Shown one piece after another: positions 1 to 8,982 of a stretch of 64,000 bases of DNA. How positions within the stretch are numbered: the stretch's first letter is position 1; each line of letters opens with the position of its first letter. The notes beneath the pieces were generated by a model that saw nothing but the letters and a program-made list of their open reading frames with translations, did not search any database and was not told the origin of the DNA. Location of the stretch: the NCBI RefSeq assembly GCF_024437735.1, contig NZ_JANFQO010000009.1, positions 157,713-221,712 of the forward strand, written 5' to 3'. The stretch is from Tahibacter harae. Lineage in GTDB: Bacteria; Pseudomonadota; Gammaproteobacteria; Xanthomonadales; Rhodanobacteraceae. Both the position numbers and the translations under genes were made by a program.

Positions 1-208
1 GGTCGTGGATCTCGCGGTAGGCGTAGCCGGCGAGCAAGTAAGGCACCACGCGCCAGCGGTCGACCAGGGCCTCCAGCTCGGCCGGCGTGCACAGGTCGCG
101 CAGGAAAGCCAGCATCTCGGCCGGCGTATCCAGCGAAAGCAGTGCCCGGCACAGACTTTCGTCCGCCGGCACCGGGGTGTTCTCAGGCTCCAGGAAACGT
201 CGCTTCAT
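1..208 (-). CDS. TrpR-like (YerC/YecD family) DNA-binding protein, 3' part missing
   Basis: Only the first 69 codons lie in the window; the gene runs off the left edge. The protein starts MKRRFLEPEN. It carries the family core in which a helix of the form TPAELEALVDRW is followed by RVVPYLLAGYAYREIHD, the first half of the TrpR-type helix-turn-helix. In full-length relatives of about 100 residues this is followed by the recognition helix. The family is related to the Trp repressor but lacks a firmly established ligand in gammaproteobacteria, so no operon target is proposed. The start is the first in-frame ATG. A 22-base motif just upstream (217-238) resembles one upstream of hisS (10441-10462). 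Confidence 0.8.
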   Translation of the reverse strand, partial: MKRRFLEPENTPVPADESLCRALLSLDTPAEMLAFLRDLCTPAELEALVDRWRVVPYLLAGYAYREIHD

Positions 209-1290
209 GGCTCAATGTAATAACGCATTAGAACAATGGCGAAAGCGTAACGCAGTGGTGGTGGGGATGTAAACGGGTTGTTTGGGATTCACGGTTCGTG
301 GTCCTAGGCGCCGGATTGGGGCTCCCGCAGCCGGAGGCAGGGCCGTATGAGCTGGAGACCAGGAATCGGGAGTTGGCCGGCAAAACAGCGCCAGCGGGGA
401 TATGCGGCCGACTCTGCAGGCACATTCGCCTGCTTGTTCACCACATTGTCGCGAGGACACCGGCACCCTCTACCCAGTATTCGCCTTCGTCATGTTCTGC
501 ATCGGCGGGAAGGGGGCGTGAAGAGATGTATTGGACGCGCTTTGCGGTCAAACTTCCTGTGGATCGGCAAGCGCGGGCTGAGGCGAAAACCCTTGCGGCA
601 AGGGGGTTTCGGCGTCGCCCCCTCACCGCGGCCCTCTCCCCCAAGCGAGCTTGGGGGAGAGGGAGCAAAGCAGTTCGGAGCGGTGGGCAATGGCTTTCAT
701 TGTATTTTCTATGAAATTTTCAACAAACGAGGCGTCGGCGAAAGACGAATTCTTCCCGGATCCACGCATCGTCCGGACCGATCGCCGGTCGGGCACGGCA
801 CCCACAGCGATATCTGCCAATCAGGTATCGCGGCAACCCTGACCCCGTTCCCGCGTTGCGCCACCCTTCCCGCTGCGCACCTTTCCCGCTACATCGCCCG
901 CCCCCGCAGCAACACCTTGCCAGCTCCAACAACGAAACAGATACTTACCGCAAGTTTCTCAGTAGGTTTACGCCAAACCGCCCGAAGTAATTGGCCGTAC
1001 AGAAAAAAGCAGATCGCAACAGCGCCGGCTCCAATGGACTGTCGTGCGTCTGCTCCGTCAGTCCCGGCGGCCGATCGCCGGCACTGCGGCGCTACGGCCC
1101 GATACTTGCTGGCGATCCGAGCGCCGCCGGGTTGTCGAAGGACAGCCTGACGGCGCGGTCCAGGGACGGATCGCCCGGGAGCCGGTCGCGCCAGCGATGG
1201 TTTCCCGGTCAGGCGCGCAAGCACGGCTTGCGCCGTTCGGTTGGAGACCGGTCCGCCGTTTCTCCAGCCAGCCGTCAGGGGAGCCGATGG
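209..1290. other. long non-coding region upstream of the diguanylate cyclase gene
   Basis: About 1.1 kb without a convincing gene. Open frames exist on both strands but show no recognisable domain, and the largest crosses the hairpin repeat at 632-663. Positions 690-730 are AT-rich against the background and could hold a promoter. Otherwise I see no conserved structure. The stretch may contain a decayed gene. Confidence 0.5.
632..663. repeat. dispersed CCCTCTCCCCC hairpin repeat, copy A
   Basis: Perfect inverted repeat with 15-bp arms (CCCTCTCCCCCAAGC and its complement) around a GA loop. It is preceded by GCCCCCTCACC, the same flank seen in the copies at 25661-25692, 25817-25854 and 35360-35391. 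Copy A is the exact reverse complement of the copy at 25661-25692. It lies in non-coding DNA. Confidence 0.85.
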
Positions 1291-3117
1291 GTGGTGCAAG
1301 CGCTGCTACGTCTGCTGATACGGGCCGGCCTGCTGCTCGGGCTGCTGGCCTGCGCCTCCTGGGCGGCCGCCACGCCGCCAGTACTGGACCTCACCGCCGG
1401 CCAGACCCGTGCGCCGCTGAACGCGGTCACCCGCTATGCGGTGGACTCCGGCGACGATGCCGCCGCCATGTTCGCCCGCGCCGAAGCCGGCGGCTTCCAG
1501 CCGCTGCCGGCGGACAGTACCGCCTTCGGCTTCGTCGATCAGGCGCACTGGTTCTACGCCCGCGTCGCCAATGCCAACCACGCCGACACGCGCTGGCTGC
1601 TGGTGCTGGAATACGCCCTGCTCGACTACGTCGATCTCTACGTGCGCCAGGCCGACGGCAGCATCCAGCATCTGCAGTCCGGCGACCGCCGCCCCTTCAC
1701 CCTGCGCGGCGTGGCTTATCGCCATCCCAATTTCTGGCTGCAGATCCAGCCCGGCCAACCGCTGGAGCTGCTGCTGCGCGTGCAGAGCGAAAGCTCCATG
1801 CAGGTGCCGCTGGTGCTGTACACGCCCGGCGCCTTCATCGAGCTGGCGCGCGACGCCCAGCTGGGCATGGGCGTTTACTACGGCATCCTGCTGGCGCTGC
1901 TTTTCTACAATCTGATCCTGTTCTTCTCCCTGCGCGACCGCTCGCATTTTCTCTACAGCCTGCACGTGCTCGGCTTCGGTCTGGTGCTGTTCTGCCTCAA
2001 CGGCCTGGCCTTTGAATATTTCTGGCCGCAGCGCACCTGGCTGGCCAACGCGGCGGTGCCGCTGTCCATGGCCTTTGCCATGCTGGCCATGCTGCTGTTC
2101 GCGCGCGATTTCCTCGAACTGCCGCGGCGTGCGCCGCTGGCCAACCGCCTGCTGCTGGGACTGATCGGCGTACATGCGCTGATGCTGCTGGCCAGCCCGC
2201 TGCTGGGCTACCGCAGCGCGGTGATGACAGGCACGGCACTGGTCTTCCCCGGCGTGCTGGGCGTGATCGCCGCGGCCTTCCTGGTGGCGCGGCGCGGCTT
2301 CCGTCCGGCGCTGCTGTTCCTGTTCGCCTGGGCCATGCTGCTGGGCGGCACGGCGGTGTATGCCCTGGTTTCCTTCGGCCTGCTGCCCAAGACCTTCGCC
2401 ACCGAATACGGCATGCAGGTGGGTTCGGCAGCGGAAATGATCTTCCTCTCCTTCGCCCTGGCCTACCGCTGGGCCGCCCTGCGGCGCGAAAACGAGCGCA
2501 TCGCCCAGGAGGCCGCCGAGCAGTTGGAACAGCGGGTGGAGGAACGCACGCGCGAACTCTCCAGCGCACTGGAGCAACTGGGCGAGGCGCATGCGCGCCT
2601 GCGCGAGCACAGCGCCCGCGACGGCCTCACCGGCGTCTTCAACCGGCGCCATTTCGAGCAGAACTTCGCTCCGCTGCTGGCCCAGTGCCAGGCCACGCAG
2701 CGGCCGTTCTCGCTGCTGCTGGCCGATCTGGACCACTTCAAGCGGGTCAACGACGAACACGGCCATCTCACCGGCGACGACTGCCTGCGCGCGATCGCCG
2801 CCACCCTGCAGCACTGCGCCGGCGAGGCGGCCTGCGTCGCCCGCTTCGGCGGCGAGGAGTTCGCCGTGCTGTTGCCCGGCGTGGACGAACTCGGTGCGCG
2901 CCGCACCGCCGAGGCAATACGCCAGCGCATCGCCGCCCAGGTATTCGCGCTGGAGGACGGTACGCGCCTGCACCTGACCGTGAGCATAGGCATAGCCAGC
3001 GACAGCACCGGTGCCGTCACCGAGCCCGCCGCCCTGCTGCGGCGCGCCGACGATGCGCTGTACGAGGCCAAGCGCAACGGCCGCAACCGCGTGGTACAGG
3101 GCACGGCGGCGGCCTAG
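1291..3117 (+). CDS. 7TMR-DISM membrane diguanylate cyclase (GGDEF)
   Basis: Makes cyclic di-GMP from two GTP. The 608-residue protein has a signal/TM segment (residues about 3-25), a periplasmic 7TMR-DISMED2-type sensor domain (about 35-170), a seven-helix 7TMR-DISM membrane block (about 180-385), a short coiled coil (EQLEQRVEERTRELSSALEQ), and a C-terminal GGDEF domain. The catalytic motif reads RFGGEEF. The inhibitory RxxD site that normally sits nine residues before it reads GEAA here, so product inhibition at that site is probably lost. The start is the GTG at 1291, because AGGGGAG (1277-1283) lies seven bases upstream and the protein then begins with a normal export segment. A longer frame upstream is not supported. 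The ligand is unknown; members of this family often sense carbohydrates or other small molecules. Confidence 0.88.
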   Translation: MVQALLRLLIRAGLLLGLLACASWAAATPPVLDLTAGQTRAPLNAVTRYAVDSGDDAAAMFARAEAGGFQPLPADSTAFGFVDQAHWFYARVANANHADTRWLLVLEYALLDYVDLYVRQADGSIQHLQSGDRRPFTLRGVAYRHPNFWLQIQPGQPLELLLRVQSESSMQVPLVLYTPGAFIELARDAQLGMGVYYGILLALLFYNLILFFSLRDRSHFLYSLHVLGFGLVLFCLNGLAFEYFWPQRTWLANAAVPLSMAFAMLAMLLFARDFLELPRRAPLANRLLLGLIGVHALMLLASPLLGYRSAVMTGTALVFPGVLGVIAAAFLVARRGFRPALLFLFAWAMLLGGTAVYALVSFGLLPKTFATEYGMQVGSAAEMIFLSFALAYRWAALRRENERIAQEAAEQLEQRVEERTRELSSALEQLGEAHARLREHSARDGLTGVFNRRHFEQNFAPLLAQCQATQRPFSLLLADLDHFKRVNDEHGHLTGDDCLRAIAATLQHCAGEAACVARFGGEEFAVLLPGVDELGARRTAEAIRQRIAAQVFALEDGTRLHLTVSIGIASDSTGAVTEPAALLRRADDALYEAKRNGRNRVVQGTAAA

Positions 3118-3422
3118 GCCGCGCCGGAAGCGGATGCGATCCTGCACCGCCCGGGCTCCGCTCGCGGGCCGGCGGCGTAGCGGCCGCCAGGCGAGGAATA
3201 CCCGGTTCCGCGCTGCTTTTCACGGCCCAGACGGCACATGAGCGCAGCTGCGGCGACCGTAACCCGCAGCAGACACCGTACCGGAACGTATCCATCCGGC
3301 CAGGCAAAACAGCGAAACTTTGTGACTTGCGTCACATATTGTTGCAGTGCGCCAACGCGCACGCGGCGCAACAAGCTTCTACGATCCTCGGCTGGCCCGA
3401 TTCCGGGGAGGGAATGGCAGTA
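3118..3422. other. intergenic region carrying the promoter of the M14 carboxypeptidase gene
   Basis: 305 bases between two same-strand genes. It holds the Clp/CRP-type palindrome at 3321-3336 and the ribosome binding site GGGGAGGGA at 3405-3413. No terminator with a T-run was found after the diguanylate cyclase gene, and no other structure stands out. Confidence 0.6.
3321..3336. promoter_or_regulatory. perfect CRP/Clp-type binding site
   Basis: TGTGA-CTTGCG-TCACA matches the CRP consensus TGTGA-N6-TCACA at all ten defined positions. It lies 86 bases before the carboxypeptidase start at 3423. In Xanthomonas the CRP homologue Clp activates extracellular enzyme genes through this site class, so activation of the secreted peptidase by a Clp-like factor is the natural reading. 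Which ligand state of the factor binds here is not visible. Confidence 0.75.
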
Positions 3423-5822
3423 ATGAAACGTAGTTACCTGATCGCGAGCCTGCTGCTCGCACTTGGCCTGCAGCAGGCCGCCGCCGCCGACGCCTCGCCG
3501 CAGGTCGTCGTGGTGCAGACGCGCGAACAGGCGCTGATCCAGCAACTGGGCGACCGCTTCGGCCATGTCCATGTGGACCGCCGCAAAGGCGTGGCGATGT
3601 TTGAAGCCGGCAGCGCCGACCTGGAATGGCTGCGCGCCCAGCGCGTGGAATTCCAGGTCGACAAGAACGCCAGCGCAGCGCTGCAGGCGCAGACCGAGGG
3701 CCGCTCCCTGCGCAGCATCCCCGGCTTCGCCTGCTACCGCACGGTGGAGGAGACCCAGGCCAGCGTGGACGCGCTGATCGCCGCGCACCCGCAGCTGGCC
3801 AGCAAGATCGACATTGGCGATTCCTGGGAAAAGGTCACCGCCGGCGGCAATCCCGGTTATGACCTGGTCGTGCTCAAGCTGACCAATTCCGCCATTCCCG
3901 GCCCCAAGCCCAAGCTGTTCGCGATGACCGCGATCCACGCGCGCGAGTACACCACGGCCGAACTCAACACCCGCTTCGCCGAATGGCTGGTCAACGGCTA
4001 CGGCAGCGACCCCGAAGCCACTTGGCTGCTGGACCACAACGAATTCCACCTCCTGCTGCAGTCCAATCCGGACGGCCGCAAGAAGGCCGAGACCGGATTG
4101 TCCTGGCGCAAGAACACCAACACCGCCTATTGCGGCAGCACCAGCAACTCGCGCGGCGCCGACCTCAACCGCAACTTCCCCTTCCACTGGGGCGGTCCGG
4201 GCGCAAGCAATTCCCAGTGCGATGACACCTACCGCGGCCCCGCGGCGGCGTCCGAGCCGGAAACCCAGGCGGTGGTGAACTACGTCGAAAGCATCTATCC
4301 GGACCTGCGCCCCGACGACACCACCACGCCGGCGCCGGACACCACCCAGGGTGTATTCCTGGACATCCACAGTTTTTCCCAGTTGGTACTCTGGCCCTGG
4401 GGCGATACCACCACGCTGGCGCCGAACTCCGCCGCGCTGGAAATGCTCGGCCGGCGCATAGGCTGGTTCAACAACTACGATCCGCAGCAGTCGGTAGGCC
4501 TGTACGCGACCAGCGGCACCACCGACGACACCGCTTACGGCAGGCTGGGCGTACCGGCCTATACCATCGAGCTCGGCGTCGCCTTCTTCGAGAACTGCGC
4601 CAGCTTCGAATCCAGCACGTATCCGCGCAACGTCGACGCGCTGCGCTATACCGCGCGCAGTCTGGCCGCGCCGTACAAGCTGCCGTCCGGCCCGGACGCG
4701 CTGGAGATCACCGCCTCGCCGCAGCTGGTCGTCGCCGGCACGCCGGTACGCATCGAAGCACGCATCGACGATTCCCGCCTCAACCGCACCGCCCAGCCCC
4801 AGGCTGGCGCGCCGCCGCCGCCGACCACGCAGAACGTGGCCTCGGCCCGGGCCTATGTCGATAGCCTGCCCTGGGAAAGCGGCGCCGCCTTCCAGGCCAT
4901 GAGCGCGATCGACGGCAGCTTCAACAGCGGCAGCGAAGCCGTAGGCCTGGATCTGGACACCAGCGGCCTGGCCAGCGGCAAGCACCTGGTCTACGTGCAG
5001 GGCACGGACAGCGCCGGCTCCGCCGGTCCGCCCAATGCGGTGTTCATCGAAGTGGCCCAGGCCAACGAGATCGCCACCGTCCACGGCATCGTGCGCGATG
5101 CGCAGACCAATGCGCCGCTGGCCGCCAGCGTGAAGATCGGTGACGCCACCGTGCAGGCCAGCGCCGCCGGCGCCTACAGCAGGAGTCTGCGCGCCGGCAC
5201 GGTCGATTTCGAGGTCAGCGCGCCCGGCCACATGACCGAACGGGTGAGCGGGGTGAACCTGTCCGGCGGCAGCGACAGCACGCGGGATTTCCTGCTCGCG
5301 CCCAACTGCAGCGTGTTCGCCGATGATGTCGAAGGCGCCAATCCCGGCTGGACCGCGCAGTCGCCCTGGGGCACCAGCACTACGGTCAGCGGCAATACCA
5401 GCAAGGTGTGGACCGACAGCCCGGCCGGCAACTACGGCAACAGCGTCAACACCAGCCTGACGTCGCCGCTGCTCAACCTGAGCGGCTACGCCGATGCCGT
5501 GCTCAGCTTCGACCAGCGTTGCGTGACCGAGGCCGGCTACGACTACGGCATTGTGGAAATCTCCACCAACGCTGCCGCCGGCTCGCCCAGCTGGACCGAA
5601 CTGGCCCGCTGCGACGGCAACAACACCACTTGGACCAACCAGCGCATCACCCTGCCCGCCGCCGCGAACGGCAGCGCCACGGTCAAGCTGCGCTTCCGCC
5701 TGACTTCGGATACCAGCGAGGTACGCGAAGGCTGGTCCATCGACAACATCAAGGTCGAAGCCGGCGGCGATGCCTGCCGCAATGCGGCGGACCGGATCTT
5801 CGACGACGGCTTCCAGGGGTAG
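3423..5822 (+). CDS. secreted M14 zinc carboxypeptidase with C-terminal accessory domains
   Basis: Removes C-terminal residues from peptides outside the cytoplasm. The 799-residue precursor has a Sec signal (MKRSYLIASLLLALGL, cleavage near AAA-DA), a propeptide-like stretch, and an M14 domain at about 100-410. Zinc ligands are H172 and E175 in IHAREY and H316 in DIHSFS; the catalytic glutamate is E383 in YTIELG. It continues with an Ig-like region, a carboxypeptidase regulatory-like beta sandwich (about 555-630, TVHGIVRDAQTNAPL), a MAM/immune-inhibitor-A-like jelly roll, and the C-terminal motif RIFDDGFQG. The ATG at 3423 is chosen over the ATG at 3414 because the AGGGA at 3409-3413 would touch the latter. 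A Clp-type site lies upstream. Confidence 0.9.
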   Translation: MKRSYLIASLLLALGLQQAAAADASPQVVVVQTREQALIQQLGDRFGHVHVDRRKGVAMFEAGSADLEWLRAQRVEFQVDKNASAALQAQTEGRSLRSIPGFACYRTVEETQASVDALIAAHPQLASKIDIGDSWEKVTAGGNPGYDLVVLKLTNSAIPGPKPKLFAMTAIHAREYTTAELNTRFAEWLVNGYGSDPEATWLLDHNEFHLLLQSNPDGRKKAETGLSWRKNTNTAYCGSTSNSRGADLNRNFPFHWGGPGASNSQCDDTYRGPAAASEPETQAVVNYVESIYPDLRPDDTTTPAPDTTQGVFLDIHSFSQLVLWPWGDTTTLAPNSAALEMLGRRIGWFNNYDPQQSVGLYATSGTTDDTAYGRLGVPAYTIELGVAFFENCASFESSTYPRNVDALRYTARSLAAPYKLPSGPDALEITASPQLVVAGTPVRIEARIDDSRLNRTAQPQAGAPPPPTTQNVASARAYVDSLPWESGAAFQAMSAIDGSFNSGSEAVGLDLDTSGLASGKHLVYVQGTDSAGSAGPPNAVFIEVAQANEIATVHGIVRDAQTNAPLAASVKIGDATVQASAAGAYSRSLRAGTVDFEVSAPGHMTERVSGVNLSGGSDSTRDFLLAPNCSVFADDVEGANPGWTAQSPWGTSTTVSGNTSKVWTDSPAGNYGNSVNTSLTSPLLNLSGYADAVLSFDQRCVTEAGYDYGIVEISTNAAAGSPSWTELARCDGNNTTWTNQRITLPAAANGSATVKLRFRLTSDTSEVREGWSIDNIKVEAGGDACRNAADRIFDDGFQG

Positions 5823-5886
5823 CGCCGGGATCGGGAATGGAGAGGATTCGGGATTCGCGATGGCGGATCCCGGATCGCCCTGTTGT

Positions 5887-6414
5887 CTAGCCGCCGGCCG
5901 CCGCTGCAGCGCGGCGGTTCCAGGGCATTTTCATCAGCACGCGCGCCAGCCCGCAGAAACCGGAGACGCCAGCGAACACCAGGCCGGCGCCGATCAGGCC
6001 CGACAGGGCGTGGAACCAGGGCGATACGGCCGCGCCAAGCACGGCGCCCAGCACGATCAGCGAGCCGGCGACGATCTGCACCTGGCGCTGCAGTTCCAGC
6101 GGCTGGGCCGCATCGGCAACCACGGGCAGGCCGGCCTGCTTCCAGGCGTCCAGTCCGCCCTGCAGCACATAGGCTTCGCGCGCACAGGCGCCCAGTGCCG
6201 CGGCGTTGAGCCGGGTGCGATTGCCGGAACGGCAATGGAAGATCGCCACCTCGGCCGGGACGCTACCGCCGCCGGCCAGGGTTTCCATCGGCATATGCCG
6301 CGCCTGCGCGATGTGCTCGCGCGCGTACTCGTCGGCGGCGCGGATATCCACCAGCAGCGCACCACGCTGCAGCAACTGCTGCGCTTCATGGACGGAAACG
6401 GTTTTCGGCGACAT
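5887..6414 (-). CDS. membrane-anchored rhodanese (YgaP-like)
   Basis: Sulfurtransferase that carries sulfane sulfur on an active-site cysteine. The 175-residue protein has one rhodanese domain (about 1-105) with the loop FHCRSGNRTR containing the persulfide cysteine. A hydrophobic DUF2892-type tail (about 115-165) forms two helices, the architecture of E. coli YgaP. The start ATG at 6414 has GGAG eight bases upstream; the frame continues upstream through the regulator gene in another frame and is not used. It lies 20 bases behind an ArsR-type regulator gene, mirroring the ygaV-ygaP pair, so it is probably induced by reactive sulfur species through that regulator. Confidence 0.88.
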   Translation of the reverse strand: MSPKTVSVHEAQQLLQRGALLVDIRAADEYAREHIAQARHMPMETLAGGGSVPAEVAIFHCRSGNRTRLNAAALGACAREAYVLQGGLDAWKQAGLPVVADAAQPLELQRQVQIVAGSLIVLGAVLGAAVSPWFHALSGLIGAGLVFAGVSGFCGLARVLMKMPWNRRAAAAAGG

Positions 6415-6434
6415 GGCAAGGCTCCGCGGCGGGA

Positions 6435-6746
6435 TCAGGGACAGAAGATGGACTTCAGCGTCGCGATGAGTTTCGCGACAGCCGGGTTGTCGATGCGGTA
6501 GTACAAGGTCTGCGCCTCGCGCCGGAACGTCACCAGGCCCTCCTCGCGCATGCGCGCCAGATGCTGGGAAAGGGCGGACTGGCCCAGTTCCAGGCGCTCC
6601 AGCAGCGCACCCACGCTCATTTCGCCGTGCTCGATCAGCAGGCACAGCACCAGCAGGCGGTGCTCGTTGCCGACGGCGCGCAGCAGCGCCGCGGCCTGGG
6701 CCGCGCCCTGCTGCAGGAATTTCCGGTCTTGCTCTGTCAGCGCCAT
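6435..6746 (-). CDS. ArsR/SmtB family persulfide-sensing repressor (YgaV/BigR-like)
   Basis: A 103-residue winged-helix repressor (residues about 15-95) with recognition helix LGQSALSQHLARMREEGLV. It has two cysteines, C35 (LLVLCLL) and C102 (SIFCP). In BigR and YgaV two cysteines in these positions form a disulfide or tri/tetrasulfide on exposure to reactive sulfur, releasing DNA. No metal-site CxC of ArsR type is present. It heads a two-gene unit with the rhodanese gene. An AT-rich stretch with a CTAA-A-TTAG palindrome immediately upstream (6755-6795) is the likely self-operator. The sulfur-sensing role is inferred from the cysteine pair and the neighbour. Confidence 0.87.
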   Translation of the reverse strand: MALTEQDRKFLQQGAAQAAALLRAVGNEHRLLVLCLLIEHGEMSVGALLERLELGQSALSQHLARMREEGLVTFRREAQTLYYRIDNPAVAKLIATLKSIFCP

Positions 6747-6754
6747 GAAGTCGG

Positions 6755-6795
6755 CTCTATTTCAGGTCAATCTAAATTAGCATTTCCTGATATAA
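6755..6795 (-). promoter_or_regulatory. AT-rich promoter/operator region of the YgaV-like regulator
   Basis: A local AT-rich island in GC-rich DNA directly before the start at 6746. It contains the symmetrical CTAA-A-TTAG (6772-6780) and the A/T-rich CTGATATAAG to its right. ArsR-type repressors of the BigR/YgaV group bind AT-rich palindromes overlapping their own promoter. The exact -35 and -10 boxes cannot be fixed. Confidence 0.45.
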
Positions 6796-7018
6796 GGGCC
6801 AAGCCGCGCCATGCAAGACCAGATCAACGAGGACGGCGGGAAATGGCGCAGCCTGTGATTGGCCACTGCGCCGACGAGCACGGCTGTTCCGGCCGCGCTG
6901 CGCGCTTCGACGCAATGAATCTCCGCGCAGGCGTCCGTCCGCCGCGCAGGCGCGGCTTGAAGATGCCGCTGCCGCCGGCGCTGCGGCCGGCCGCTACGGA
7001 CGCATGCGGCGGGAAAAT

Positions 7019-7048
7019 CCGGCGGCGCAGCACTGCCTGCGCCGCCGG
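7019..7048 (-). terminator. intrinsic terminator of the hisS-HAL unit
   Basis: Perfect 12-bp stem (CCGGCGGCGCAG with CTGCGCCGCCGG) around a six-base loop. On the minus strand it is followed by GGATTTTCCC, a short T-run. It lies 13 bases beyond the stop codon of the ammonia-lyase gene. The remaining bases up to 6796 show no further feature. Confidence 0.7.
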
Positions 7049-7061
7049 ATCAGGGCAAGGC

Positions 7062-8954
7062 TCAGGCGAGCAGCGCGCCGCTGGCGATCAGCTCGCACAT
7101 GCGCCGCACTTCCGCGTCCATGGCGCGGTCGCGCTGCATGAAGCCGACCACGCCGCGCACCGCGGCGAAGGCCTTGCGCACGGCGTCGCCGGCGCGGAAT
7201 TCGCCGGCATCGTTCAGCGCCTGCATCAGCGCGGTGACCTCGGCCTGGAACTGGGCATAGTCCGCATGACCTTCCGCCGGCGCGCCGGCGACCTTGGCGG
7301 CCAGCGCACGCCAGTCGCCGCGGGCAGCCAGGCGGCGCGCCGCATTGAGCATGTCCTGGCGGTATTCCAGCGCCTGCGCCGCGGTATAGATTTCCAGCGC
7401 CAGCACGTGGGAAAGGTCCTCGGTCATTTCCAGCACATGGCGCGCCTCGTTGGCGCCCATGGACACATGATCCTCGGCATTCGCGCTGGTCGGTATCGAA
7501 TACACCGAGGCCGGATGCGCGCGCGTGGCCAGGTCGTTGACCAGGGCCGCGGCGGTGTACTGCACGATCATGAAGCCCGAATCGGTGGCGTCCTCGTTGC
7601 CGATGAGGAAGGCCGGCAGGCCGTCGTTGTTGGCCGGATCCACCAGCTTGTTCAGGCGCCGCTCCGAGATCGAGGCCAGCACCGGAATCGCCGCCTTGAG
7701 ATAGCTCATGGCCAAAGCCAGCGGCATACCGTGGAAATGGCCGGCGGAGACGACCTGATCCTCGATAACTGCCGCATTTTCCATTTGCGGAAAAATCAGC
7801 GGATTGTCGGTGACCGCGTTCAGCTCAATGTCGATCACACGGCAGGCCTGGGCCCAGGCGTCGCGCACCGCGCCGTGCACCTGCGGCGAGCAGCGCAGGC
7901 AGTACGCATCCTGGGGCTGGTGCTTCTTGCCGCCCTTGAACGGCAGGAAGCGCGCGTAGAAGGATTCCTTGCCGTGGCGCTGCGCCGGCGGCACGTAGTC
8001 CCAGCTGATGTCGAAGCGGGCGGACTGATCCTCCGCATGATTCCAGGAGCTGGCCAGCCAGGTGCGGAAGCGCGGCACCAGGTGGTACGGAATATCGGCC
8101 AGGCTGGAGCCCGCCAGCAGGCGGCGCAGATTGGCCGCCGCCTCGACCTGGCCCGGATGCGGCCGCAGCGCGTGCACTTCCGGCTTGAGCGCGCCGGTGC
8201 GGCCGGCGAAGGCATCCAGCGTCATGGCCGCGGCCAGGTCGGCGGTGCGGATCAGCTGCTCCATGCGATGCAGGGCCAGTGCCGCGGTGGCCAGCATCTG
8301 CGTGGTGCCGTTGTTCAGCGCCAAACCTTCCTTGAACGACAGCCGCAGCGGTTTCAGGCCCGCGCGCTGCAATGCCTGCGCGCCCGGCAGGCGCTCGCCG
8401 CCGACGAAGGCTTCGCCGCCGCCGAGCAGCACGATGGCCAGATGCGACAGCGGCGCCAGATCGCCGCTGGCGCCGACCGAGCCTTTCTCCGGAATCACCG
8501 GGATCACGTCGTGATTGAGCAGGTCGGCCAGGGCCTGCAAGGTCACCACGCGGATGCCGGAATGGCCGCGCATCAGCGTATTGACGCGGATGGCCAGCAT
8601 CGCGCGCACCACTTCCGGCGCGAACGGCTTGCCCACGCAGACCGCATGGGTAACGACGAGGTTGTATTGCAGCTCTTCCATCAGCGTGCCGTCGCGCTGC
8701 TCCGGATTGCCGCCGGGCAGTTCGTCGCGGGCGCGGTGCGCCCCCAGCAGCTTGTCGGCATTGCTGCCGAAGCCGGTGGTGACGCCGTAGATCGGCTCGC
8801 CGCAGCTGACCTTGTCGGCAAGGAAATCCGCCGCCTGCTGCACGCGCGCAAGCTGCGCCGGATCCAGCGCGATGCGCGCGCGCTCATGCGCGATGGCGGC
8901 GACCTGGGCGCGGCTCAGCGAGGAGCCGTCGAGAAGGATGGTCGAAGTAGTCAT
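7062..8954 (-). CDS. hutH: histidine ammonia-lyase-like enzyme (HAL/PAL/TAL family), enlarged
   Basis: Non-oxidatively removes ammonia from an aromatic amino acid, most likely L-histidine to urocanate. The MIO cofactor would form from the A-S-G triad at 162-164 within GSVGASGDLAPLS. Further family marks are YGVTTGFGS (56-64), FHGMPLALAM and the late EDHVSMG. The selectivity pair in NLVVTHA is T-H, close to the S-H of HAL and unlike the F-L of plant PAL. At 630 residues it is much longer than the usual 510: an extra segment of about 60 residues lies at about 285-345, before QDAYCLRC, and the C-terminus is extended. It starts 28 bases after hisS on the same strand. No hutU or hutI is nearby, so a role outside classical histidine use, or a different substrate, remains possible. 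Confidence 0.8.
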   Translation of the reverse strand: MTTSTILLDGSSLSRAQVAAIAHERARIALDPAQLARVQQAADFLADKVSCGEPIYGVTTGFGSNADKLLGAHRARDELPGGNPEQRDGTLMEELQYNLVVTHAVCVGKPFAPEVVRAMLAIRVNTLMRGHSGIRVVTLQALADLLNHDVIPVIPEKGSVGASGDLAPLSHLAIVLLGGGEAFVGGERLPGAQALQRAGLKPLRLSFKEGLALNNGTTQMLATAALALHRMEQLIRTADLAAAMTLDAFAGRTGALKPEVHALRPHPGQVEAAANLRRLLAGSSLADIPYHLVPRFRTWLASSWNHAEDQSARFDISWDYVPPAQRHGKESFYARFLPFKGGKKHQPQDAYCLRCSPQVHGAVRDAWAQACRVIDIELNAVTDNPLIFPQMENAAVIEDQVVSAGHFHGMPLALAMSYLKAAIPVLASISERRLNKLVDPANNDGLPAFLIGNEDATDSGFMIVQYTAAALVNDLATRAHPASVYSIPTSANAEDHVSMGANEARHVLEMTEDLSHVLALEIYTAAQALEYRQDMLNAARRLAARGDWRALAAKVAGAPAEGHADYAQFQAEVTALMQALNDAGEFRAGDAVRKAFAAVRGVVGFMQRDRAMDAEVRRMCELIASGALLA

Positions 8955-8982
8955 GGCAATTCCTGGTGACGGGGCGCGGGCA

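Noticed and set aside
347..1150. Open frame of about 267 codons upstream of the diguanylate cyclase gene
   Set aside because: It crosses the hairpin repeat at 632-663, has no ribosome binding site and no recognisable domain; composition fits non-coding GC-rich DNA.
1000..1290. Cyclic-di-GMP riboswitch before the diguanylate cyclase gene
   Set aside because: No segment fits the conserved GEMM core (receptor and tetraloop motifs) in this interval.
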